A stretch of 64,000 bases of DNA, taken from assembly GCA_918797485.1 (NCBI GenBank), contig CAKKNE010000001.1:310001-374000 (forward strand). The letters run 5' to 3'. Shown piece by piece: positions 57,104 to 64,000 of this stretch. The notes under the pieces are model-generated. The model worked only from the letters and a program-made list of their open reading frames with translations, searched no databases and had not been told where the DNA came from. Positions within the stretch are counted from its first letter, which is position 1, and each line of letters starts with the position of its first letter. The DNA comes from Pelagomonas calceolata. Its lineage: Eukaryota > Sar > Pelagophyceae > Pelagomonadales > Pelagomonadaceae. Both the position numbers and the translations under genes were made by a program.

Positions 57104-58201
57104 CTAGATGAAGCAGTAAAGCAGGTACTCGAGGTAGAAGTTGTCCCAGATGGACTTGTAGTAGCCCTTGACCGCGTCCGGATCTTCTGCACCTACCTGT
57201 CGATAGCGGCGGTAGTTCCGCAGCAAGAAGCCCGCCAGCAGCGCGTGGCCGCCGACCATCGGTAACCGCTTGAAAGGACCGAAGAGCCCTTGGGCAATTG
57301 CTGTTCCGTAGTTCACCAACAACGCGAACGTCGCCCCCGCGGCCACCCGCCCGACCCCGAATTTTGTGGCCAATGTCGGCACACCCGTCGCCAAATCCCC
57401 GGCAATATCCGGCAAGTCCTTCGTCACGGCGATCACGCCCGCAAACGCCGTCATAAATCGCGCCATAAACGCCACGCCAGGACTCCACTTAAAAGGCACT
57501 TTGAGCGCCTCCAGCACGGCGTAGTAGACCCCGAAGTTCAACAGAAAGCCCCGACAGCACGCAATAGCTAAACCGGCGAAAATGGGACCTCGGCTCTTGA
57601 GTCTAAAAGGCGGAACGGAGTAGGCCGTTCCGATGAACGTTCCGAATAAGTATAAAGATACGATGAGCGGCGGATACAAAGCGAAGACTACGGATGGCCC
57701 TATTAAAGCACAAGCCGTCAGTATAAGTTTTGCTCTTTTGGGTGACAATTCACCGGCCGCAATAGGTAAAAAGGGCTTGTTTATTTGATCGACGTCGACA
57801 TCATATAATTGGTTAATACCGACAATGAAGGCGTTGCCACACAACAACGCGATCAAACCGGCTAAGGCCCTCGGGACGAGGCCCCAGGACCAGCACTTTT
57901 GTAAACCGCCCGCGTCCCCGATGGCTTTCACGACGCCCGCAAACGCGGCGAGCATCGTCCCTCGGATCGTGTGTGGTCGCGTGAACTTGTAGAAGGCGCC
58001 CAGGAAGGTGTCGCCACTGATTGAATTTTCGTCGAGGGCTCGGGGCTTGGCGGCGGCTGGCGGCTCCGGCGCCGAGATGCTCGCGAGGTAGTCGTTCGTC
58101 GCGCGCAGCGGTGACTGGCGTATTCGTCGCATAGGTGTGCGCAGCGGCACACGTAGCGCGAGCGCGGACGTGACAACAAGTGCGATGTGCACACGTGCCA
58201 T
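57104..58201 (-). CDS. Homogentisate prenyltransferase (phytyl/solanesyl), plastid membrane
   Basis: The UbiA-family enzyme attaches a prenyl chain to homogentisate, making the precursor of tocopherol or plastoquinone. Key motifs are FYKFTRPHTIRGTMLAA, the first Asp-rich site NQLYDVDVDQINKPFLPIAA and the second TKDLPDIAGD. The ordering and the NKPFLPIAAGELS wording fit HPT/HST rather than chlorophyll synthase. About eight membrane segments follow the usual pattern and the protein ends YLEYLLYCFI. The leader (MARVHIALVVTSALALRVPL) is a signal peptide plus transit region for the complex plastid. 365 residues, intronless. Confidence 0.9.
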   Translation of the reverse strand: MARVHIALVVTSALALRVPLRTPMRRIRQSPLRATNDYLASISAPEPPAAAKPRALDENSISGDTFLGAFYKFTRPHTIRGTMLAAFAGVVKAIGDAGGLQKCWSWGLVPRALAGLIALLCGNAFIVGINQLYDVDVDQINKPFLPIAAGELSPKRAKLILTACALIGPSVVFALYPPLIVSLYLFGTFIGTAYSVPPFRLKSRGPIFAGLAIACCRGFLLNFGVYYAVLEALKVPFKWSPGVAFMARFMTAFAGVIAVTKDLPDIAGDLATGVPTLATKFGVGRVAAGATFALLVNYGTAIAQGLFGPFKRLPMVGGHALLAGFLLRNYRRYRQVGAEDPDAVKGYYKSIWDNFYLEYLLYCFI

Positions 58202-58602
58202 GATCAGCGGCGTTGATGCACGCTGTTGCTTGCGCGCCGAGCCACGTGAGTTATTCCTGATGCACTGCAGTTATGCGATGCCTCGGTGTTGCAGCTGTGA
58301 GGTTTTATGGCTGTCCACCGCATGCAATGAGCACAAAGTCAGAGGCTTTTTGTTGCTGGGTCGGACGTCCTCTCCCGCCCGTTGCGATCTCGTCTTCGTC
58401 CCGACGACCCCTGAGCGTCCGTGCAACGGATGCGTCCTGGCAATCCTAGTGCCTCTATCTAAAGCTCGGTATCGCCATCATTGCAGCTCTTTAGCGTCCT
58501 ATTGCAGACGTTTCAGCACCTTTGCAGCAGAAGTCATTTGCCCACGGTCCACACGGGACTGCCAGGCACCAGCCAAAAAAGCACCAGCGCACGCCTACCA
58601 CC
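58202..58602. other. Divergent spacer of 401 bp
   Basis: Between the prenyltransferase and the small charged-protein gene. It contains CCTAGTGCCTCTATCTAAAG near 58445, a partial palindrome arm, and GCAGTTATGCGATG near 58268, similar to a motif at 44806. No gene is seen. Confidence 0.4.
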
Positions 58603-59176
58603 ATGGCCGCCATGGCAGCAACCATGCCCCCTGGTACAAATGCAGCGCCCGCGAATCCTTCGAAATGCATGATTGTCGAACCGACGCTGCCCGCTTCCGC
58701 CGGGCGACACGTTCGGGCAAGGCAGCGCCCCGCTCGACGATAACCCGAGACGCGCGCGACCGACGTGCGTACGCAACGCAGGCGAGCCCGAGGACGAGGC
58801 CGCCGTGAAAGCCGAGGCCATGGCCATCGTCGCCCAGGCCAAGAAGGACATTAAGTTAAGGGAGGAGGCCCGCGGCGAGATGAAGAAGGCGTCGACGAAG
58901 GACGACATCCAGGCCCTCATCAACAAGCGACTCGCCCAGTCCTTCGCCGACCGGCCGAAGGCGCCGGAGAAGCCGAAGGAGGCGCCTCCCGCGAAGAAGG
59001 AGGCGCCGAAGGAGGCGCCCCCGGACCCCGAGGCGACGAAAAAAGAGGCGGCCGCGATCGTCGCCGCCGCGAACAAGGACTACAAGCAGCGGCTGGCGGA
59101 CCGCGAGAAGGCGAAGACGGCGACGGCCGAGGACTTGCAGGCCATGATCAACGCGAAGCTCAATATCTCCAAATGA
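58603..59176 (+). CDS. Small charged repeat protein (Lys/Glu/Ala-rich)
   Basis: Exons 58603-58633 and 58782-59176 give 141 residues. The first exon codes only for MAAMAATMPP and one base of the next codon; donor CT|GGTACAA-type (G|GTACAA) and acceptor ACGCAG|GC keep the frame. The protein has two homologous halves, each with AxAIVAxAxKDxKxR followed by an AxxxDxQAxINxKL helix, joined by a linker rich in KEAPP. The duplicated helix pairs suggest a small dimerisation or linker protein. It contains no membrane segment. Function unknown. Confidence 0.65.
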
Positions 59177-59284
59177 AGCTTGTCTTTCCGTGTTGATCCG
59201 TGTAAATTTCCAAAGAAACCATTGCGATATGAATTATTACAGCCTTGGGGGGGATAGTGGGGCGGGGCGCTCCGCTAGCTACGT

Positions 59285-61333
59285 CTAGGGGCTCCAGTCC
59301 TTGCAGTACTCGTTCTTGAGCGGCTCCGGCGAGGGCCCGACCAACATGGCCGTCGTGCAGCCCACGACGACGAGCGTCATGACCCAGCCGCCGCAGGCCC
59401 GCAGGAATAATTCCTTGTTGACGCCCTGGCAGCCCTCAAATAAACCGACGGCGACGGTCGCGCCGATCTGGCAGTGCGTTGTGGAGAGGGGCCAGCCCTG
59501 GCCCGTGCCGTAGATCACCACTAAAGCAGCACCCAGTTCGATACAAGACCCTCTAGAAGGCGTAATGGCGATCAATTTCACGCCCATGGCGTTCATGATC
59601 TTGTAGCCGTAGGTAGCCAAACCGACCACAATACCCACGCCACCCAAAGCCAAAATCCAGAGCATGGTCCCCGGGTCCATCTCGGCCTGCTTCACGACTT
59701 TCCCCTTCTTGTACGCCACGTACGCGGCCGCGAAGGGGCCCATCGCGTTGGCCACGTCGTTCGCCCCGTGCGAGAAGGAATCCACAATAGCCGTGAAGAT
59801 CTGGACGTACCTGAAGAACTGCTCGGCCCGCGGGTCGTGGCGCGTGACGTTGTCGTGAATCGCGGCCACCTTCGCGTCCGTATCTAGGTCTTTATGGGTA
59901 TCTCTGTCGAGCTGGCCCGTGATGTACGACATGCCCGACTTCTTCTTCTCCTCCTTCTGCGCGGGCTCCGCGTCCCGCGTGTTCTCCTCGTCGGCGGCTT
60001 CCTTCCGGACGCCCGCGGCGGCCCGTTCCGCGAGCGCGCGGTTCGCGCCGACGACGTCGCCGCTGTCGATCCTCTTTGAGAGGGTCGGCACCATGGCGCC
60101 GGCGACGACGCCGGCGGCGATGGACGGATATAAACCAACTAAAAGAGCGGGCCACAAATTGCCGGCCTTGGCCTCCCTCGTGAGTCGGCAGGTTCTAAAT
60201 CTTTCACATTGCCCCTTCGTGCCCTTCAGGATCCAATACGACACATTAATCCACACGACGACCAACACAATAAGAGGGAAGAAGATCTTGCACCGGAAGT
60301 ACCTGCGCGGAGCATCGTGGGTCGACTCGGTCCGAACGGCCTCAAACTCGAAAAAGAAACCACCCACGACCTCGTCTGATGGACACGAGTCGCGTCGATG
60401 GCGTGAAGGCACCGCCGCACCGCGGGACGCCGAGATCGTACGCGCGTCGCCCCTCATAACCGCGAACTTCACAATTCCATACAGTATGGCCGCACAAATA
60501 CCAGAAGCGATCGGCGAGAGGAACCAACTCGCGACGATCTCGGCGACGCCGTCGAGCCAGGGGAAATTTTCAAACGCCATGTTCGTCGTGCCGTTGCCAT
60601 AGTCGTTTCTCGTGTAGTTCCAGATGACGCATCTCGAACCTCGCGTCATGAGGGCCATGCCGATGACGCCGCCGACGCAACTATGAGTTGTTGATACTGG
60701 TAATTCAAAATAGGAAGCTAGGATGAGCCAGATCGCGACAGAAATAATGACGCAGGTCATGCCGTAGATCATCAGGCCGGGATTGTCCTCGAAGCAGCCC
60801 GCGTCCGCAATACCTTTGCGGATCGTCTTGGCTACATTACTACCCATGAGGACAGCTCCGGCGAACTCGAAGACCGCCGCGAGCATGACCGCTTGGCGGA
60901 CGGTAATCGCTTTGGAGCCAACGGACGTGGCGTAGGCGTTCGCGACATCATTGGCACCAATGCCAAAGGCCGCGAAGAACGCACAAATACCGGCAGCAAC
61001 GATGTAAAAGGTCCAGTCGTCTTCGTTGAACTCCGAGCCTGCGTCGATCGCGGTTGTTTCGTGTGCGTGTCGCGTGTCGCGTGCGTGTGGATCGGGCGCG
61101 CCGCGGCGACGCTGCCCCCTCTCTTTTCACGCGGTCGCCGCGGCCCACCGACGACACGGGCGCGAGTCGTGGGCGGGAGGCGGGGGCGCGCGGTGACGTC
61201 TCCATGGGGATGGAGCAGCCCTTTGTGTTGCGGGACGCGGCGCCGCGCGCGTCGCCGCGATCTCGCTGAGCGTCATCATGATGAGCAGGATGCCAAGACC
61301 GCGCGCCATCGAGGCGCCTAGGCTGCGCGCCAT
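59285..61333 (-). CDS. PiT-family inorganic phosphate transporter
   Basis: The sodium- or proton-coupled phosphate carrier shows both copies of its signature: FGIGANDVANAYATSVGSKA with TVRQA in the N-terminal half and SFSHGANDVANAMGPFAAAY in the C-terminal half. Membrane segments such as MIYGMTCVIISVAIWLILAS and PVSTTHSCVGGVIGMAL fit. A cytoplasmic loop is rich in Lys/Glu. A first exon near 61333 gives a signal-like MARSLGASMARGLGILLIMM; it joins exon 2 at about 61047 (acceptor CGACGCAG|GC). A second intron, 60441-60303, is introner-derived. About 575 residues. It probably takes up phosphate at the plasma membrane. Confidence 0.85.
60303..60441 (-). mobile_element. Older introner-derived intron (family B) in the phosphate transporter
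   Basis: On the minus strand it starts GTACGATC and ends CCGCGCAG, followed by GTACTTCC, so a 5-of-8 remnant of a duplication is possible. Inside, ACGCCATCGACGCGACTCGT, GGTGGGTGGTTTC and TTCGAGTTTGAG with CGGACCG match the kinesin intron at 11749. Frames on both sides fit if one G is missing at the donor (CG|GTACG). The region is also open when unspliced, so retention cannot be excluded. Confidence 0.6.
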
Positions 61334-61716
61334 GGTTGTTGCTTTTGAAAGTATGCACTGTCGCCCTCGCCGTCACAGCTCCGAGATGCGGGCCCGAATC
61401 TGCTCGGGGCGACGCCTCGTTTCTGTGTTTCCGGCGGGTGTGTTTGTGTCGGCGACGGCTCGTAGGTGCTGCGGCGGCTCCAATTGAGGGCTGCCCCTCC
61501 TGCTGCCCGCGTGGCTCCCTTCGCCACGCCCGCCGCGGTTTCTCGGGAGATTCGTGCTCGTGAGGCCACCGCGACGTGAGCTGTACCTCCGCCCACACGA
61601 CTTTTGAAACCCGTTTTAGACTTTGCCATTTCTCAGCTCACAGCCAGACCTGCGCGCGCTCAAACCGCGGGTACTGCTTTGCAAGGCGCACCGCGGGCTC
61701 TTCATACAACGCATCG
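61334..61716. promoter_or_regulatory. Divergent spacer with GGGCTGCCCC motif
   Basis: AGGGCTGCCCCT at 61487-61498, about 155 bp upstream of the phosphate-transporter start, is the GGGGCAGCCC box on the minus strand. No CTAG-type palindrome is seen. Confidence 0.45.
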
Positions 61717-63024
61717 ATGCGTTTCGCAACGCTCAGCACGCTCACGGTCGCCACGGCCCTCTCCATGCCTCCAGCAAGGCGGCGCCAATCACCAAGACTC
61801 CGCGCCGAACCCGTCGCGCGCGGCGGCAGCAGCACCAACGGCGGCGGCGTCGCCTTCGCCGCGTCGGCCATGTTACTGGTCAGCGCGCACCGCACGGTAT
61901 TTAGTGCCGCGATGCCGGAGCTCCAGGCGTCGCTCGGCTTCGACGCCCGGACCGTCGGCGCGCTTCAAGCTGCCTATTTAGCGGGTTATGGGTTGACGAA
62001 CGCCGCGGGCGGCGCTGCTGCGGATAGAGTGGGCGGCGCCAAAGTGCTCGCTCTTTGTTTAGTAGTGTGGTCCTCTTTAGTAGCGTTGACGCCCGCCGCC
62101 GCGTCGCTGGGCGTGGCGGCGTTGGCCCTGTGCCGGTTCGGCTTCGGCGTCGCCTCGGGCCCGGCGTTGCCCGCCTCTCTGGCCGTCGTGAGTTCCCAGC
62201 CGGACGCCGACTCACGAGCAAAGGGCATCGCGACCGTCCTGTGCGGCTTCAACGTGGGCTCGGCCGCCGGGTTACTCTCCGCCGCGGCTCTATTAACGTT
62301 GCTCGGCTGGCGGACGCTGTCGGTCGTGGCCGGTGGTTTAGGCGCTGTCGTGGCTCTATACGCGCTGACGCAGACCACAGAACAAACCACAACCATACAA
62401 ACGACAAAAAAACCAATAAAATTCACAAAAAGCTTCCCATTCCAACTTGCAGCTTTAACCCACGTCCACAACTGCATCAACTGGAGCTTCTTCGTGATGC
62501 AGGCGTGGCTGCCCACTTACTTTGCAACAGAGCTCGGGCTCGACATGAAATCATCAGCGTTGTTCTCGGCGCTACCTTTCGCGACGATGGCCCTCGGGTC
62601 GTTAGTGTCCGGCCAAGCATCGGCCGCTCTGTTACGGCGGATGGCTCCGTTCGAGGTGCGCAAGCGGATGGTCGCGCTGTCGTCGATCGTGCCCGCGTGC
62701 GCGTTACTCGCGCTGTCCTACGTCAAGAGCCCAGCGACGGCTCTTGTACTGTTAGTGACCGCTCTCGGGGCCCACTCCTTTTCCTCGGCTGGTTTGCACG
62801 CCCATGTGACCGACGTCGCTCCGACCGCTTCAGGGCGGATCCTTGGGTTTACCAATACCGTGGGCGTGTTGGTGGGCATTGTCGCGAACGTGGCCACGGG
62901 ACGGGTCCTGGACGCGACGGGCTCCTTCAAAGCGGTGTTTGCGCTCACGGCGGCGATTTATTTATCGGAAGTGATCGCGTTCTTCGGGTTCGTGCGGGCC
63001 GGGCCGCTCGTGGCGGAGGACTAG
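61717..63024 (+). CDS. Major facilitator anion transporter (SLC17/PHT4-like), probably plastid
   Basis: The start MRFATLSTLTVATALSMPPA with basic residues after it is a leader typical of plastid or secretory targeting. The first half has helices with ALQAAYLAGYGLTNAAGGAA and the loop ADRVGGAKVL; the family's helix 4-5 CRFGFGVASGPALPASLAVV is present. The second half includes HVHNCINWSFFVMQAWLPTY, characteristic of SLC17/ANTR carriers that move phosphate, ascorbate or other anions. 435 residues. The substrate is uncertain. The neighbouring phosphate transporter is divergent, with a shared spacer, which might allow common control. Confidence 0.82.
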   Translation: MRFATLSTLTVATALSMPPARRRQSPRLRAEPVARGGSSTNGGGVAFAASAMLLVSAHRTVFSAAMPELQASLGFDARTVGALQAAYLAGYGLTNAAGGAAADRVGGAKVLALCLVVWSSLVALTPAAASLGVAALALCRFGFGVASGPALPASLAVVSSQPDADSRAKGIATVLCGFNVGSAAGLLSAAALLTLLGWRTLSVVAGGLGAVVALYALTQTTEQTTTIQTTKKPIKFTKSFPFQLAALTHVHNCINWSFFVMQAWLPTYFATELGLDMKSSALFSALPFATMALGSLVSGQASAALLRRMAPFEVRKRMVALSSIVPACALLALSYVKSPATALVLLVTALGAHSFSSAGLHAHVTDVAPTASGRILGFTNTVGVLVGIVANVATGRVLDATGSFKAVFALTAAIYLSEVIAFFGFVRAGPLVAED

Positions 63025-63069
63025 TAAGTTTTCTATCTGTTACTACAAGCGCTCTGGCTGTTCCCCCAT

Positions 63070-63083
63070 ACGCCATCGACGCG
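63070..63083 (+). repeat. Isolated introner-core match in 3' flank
   Basis: ACGCCATCGACGCG lies in the short spacer between the convergent anion-carrier and OTU genes, without introner ends. Similar isolated matches follow other genes at 6732, 10030, 14081 and 18007. Confidence 0.4.
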
Positions 63084-63127
63084 CAGTGCCAGCAATGCCA
63101 GTGGCACACGTTACACACAGTCTCCTC

Positions 63128-63952
63128 TTACGGCCTAAGCGGCTCCGTCGAGTTGTAGTGCTCGCCGAGCGCGTAGTAGTCCCGGTGGTAGGTCACGACG
63201 AGCTCCTCACCTTCACCGTCCCCCATGCGCAGCGGCGCGCTATCCCGAGAATAGACGACGATCGGCCTATTCAGAGCCCGCGCGAGCGCCAGGACCTCGG
63301 GCTGGCCGCCCCACTCGGCGCTGCTCCTTACCTTAGCGCAGTGGTCTCCGAAGCTCGCATCCTCAATAAACGGCGCGAAGTCACTTTCGTGGGACTCCAT
63401 GAAAGAAGCGCAAGTCTCCCTTATTGATGTATAGGTCGACCCGCTCTGGTCCGCGACGGCGCGGTACAAGCAGTGGCCGTCGGCGGCCACGTCCTTTATT
63501 TTACGATTGATTTCCACGAGTTTTTTGGAAATGGCCTCGCATTCTTTTTTTCTCTCGGAATTCCGTCGGACCTCCTCGGCCTCGATGGCGTCCGCTTGGG
63601 CCTTGGCGCTGTCAGTCTTGGCCCTCGCTTCTCTCTTAGACTTCTTCTTCGCCGCTTTCGCAAGTTTCTTCGCCCTCTGCCTCTCCTCCTCCTCGCGCCG
63701 CTTCGCGGCCGCGTCTTCCACCACAACCGGTTCTTCCACTGTGGCCGCGTCGTCGCCGCCCTCAAGGTCCTCCAACTCCTCGTGGTGCCTATACCGCAAA
63801 TCGGACTCCTCCTGCTGCAGCGCGAACTCGATCTGCTTGAGTTTTTTTTTCGAGGCTCCTTGCCGCTGCGTTTCTGCTCGCTCTCTGAATTCTCTCCACT
63901 CCTCCTCGTGTTTTGCTTCGAGTTCTGCTAGTGCTTCGGCCTGGGCGGCCAT
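63128..63952 (-). CDS. OTU-family deubiquitinase (OTUD6-like)
   Basis: The N-terminal 140 residues are a charged coiled coil (KHEEEWREFRERAETQRQGA; ELEDLEGGDD). The OTU domain begins VAADGHCLYRAVADQ, where the Cys after DGH is the nucleophile, and ends with YYALGEHYNSTEPL, where HYNS carries the catalytic His. The coiled coil before OTU and the tail wording match OTUD6A/B. The enzyme removes ubiquitin chains and has been linked to translation control. The Met at 63952 is the start; the promoter may lie beyond the window edge. 274 residues. Confidence 0.88.
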   Translation of the reverse strand: MAAQAEALAELEAKHEEEWREFRERAETQRQGASKKKLKQIEFALQQEESDLRYRHHEELEDLEGGDDAATVEEPVVVEDAAAKRREEEERQRAKKLAKAAKKKSKREARAKTDSAKAQADAIEAEEVRRNSERKKECEAISKKLVEINRKIKDVAADGHCLYRAVADQSGSTYTSIRETCASFMESHESDFAPFIEDASFGDHCAKVRSSAEWGGQPEVLALARALNRPIVVYSRDSAPLRMGDGEGEELVVTYHRDYYALGEHYNSTEPLRP

Positions 63953-64000
63953 TTGTTTTGTTTTGCGCACCGCGACGACGTCTCTGAGAGCGACGCTCTC

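Noticed and set aside
1-64000. Retroviral, LTR, Polinton or other virus-like elements
   Set aside because: I found no reverse transcriptase, integrase, capsid or envelope-like frame and no long terminal repeats. The mobile DNA seen here is introners only.
1-64000. CRISPR arrays, operons, bacterial ribosome-binding sites
   Set aside because: Introns, organelle leaders and divergent monocistronic genes show a eukaryotic nuclear genome. Repeats seen are not regularly spaced.
1-64000. tRNA, rRNA or other structured RNA genes
   Set aside because: No cloverleaf with a TTC-loop box or rRNA-like conserved stretch was recognised by eye. A dedicated scan could still find short ones.

Overview
The window is nuclear DNA of a GC-rich, gene-dense unicellular eukaryotic alga, most likely a stramenopile of the pelagophyte type (Aureococcus/Pelagomonas relatives). 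The reasons are a fucoxanthin-chlorophyll-type light-harvesting protein whose leader ends in an ASA-like cleavage motif, homogentisate prenyltransferase and carotenoid-desaturase-like plastid genes, short spacers, and short transposon-made introns (introners) of the kind published for Aureococcus. A kinesin-9-like motor and a possible QRICH2-like protein suggest a lineage that keeps a flagellum. The species is an inference. Genes lie on both strands without operons. Many neighbours are head-to-head with 200-600 bp between starts, or tail-to-tail with only a few bases between stops.

Layout. 0-9 kb: light-harvesting protein, coiled-coil protein, small secreted basic protein, Ser/Arg-rich protein, secreted kinase-like protein, small membrane protein, FAD-dependent desaturase-like enzyme. 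9-16 kb: membrane protein, kinesin-9, and an inverted pair of MYND/RING-variant/TPR paralogues. 16-28 kb: Pif1-type helicase, membrane protein, small unknowns, MYND protein, glycosyltransferase, C2 protein, two-domain 2,4-dienoyl-CoA-reductase-like enzyme. 28-45 kb: homoserine dehydrogenase, large coiled coil, unknowns, PLP-homeostasis protein, EF-hand array, an HSF/extended-PHD/CW fusion, pseudouridine synthase, RS/proline-rich protein. 45-64 kb: acyl-CoA desaturase, SH3/Tudor-like protein, GINS SLD5, MATH protein, UIM-SAM protein, acyltransferase 3, membrane protein, rhodanese, histidine phosphatase, two major facilitator carriers, homogentisate prenyltransferase, phosphate transporter and an OTU deubiquitinase.

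The most striking system is a family of non-autonomous DNA transposons that act as introns. Eight copies have 13-bp-class inverted ends (CTGTGTGGAAATC ... GATTTCCACACAG) and most have recognisable 8-bp target duplications. Element plus one duplication is exactly the intron: the AG comes from the element end and the donor dinucleotide from the duplicated host DNA, which on the sense strand begins GT or GC. Removing it restores conserved protein motifs, for example CLVNPRAGHET in the dienoyl-CoA reductase. Decayed relatives sit in the kinesin and phosphate-transporter genes and perhaps two other introns.

Two short motifs recur in the spacers upstream of genes: an imperfect palindrome, CTAGCGG-N2-TGTAAGACACTAG, and GGGGCAGCCC. 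Neither matches a motif I can name. Finally, a dozen or more good reading frames jump at short runs, nearly always as if one base were missing. This points to residual consensus errors in the assembly rather than many dead genes.
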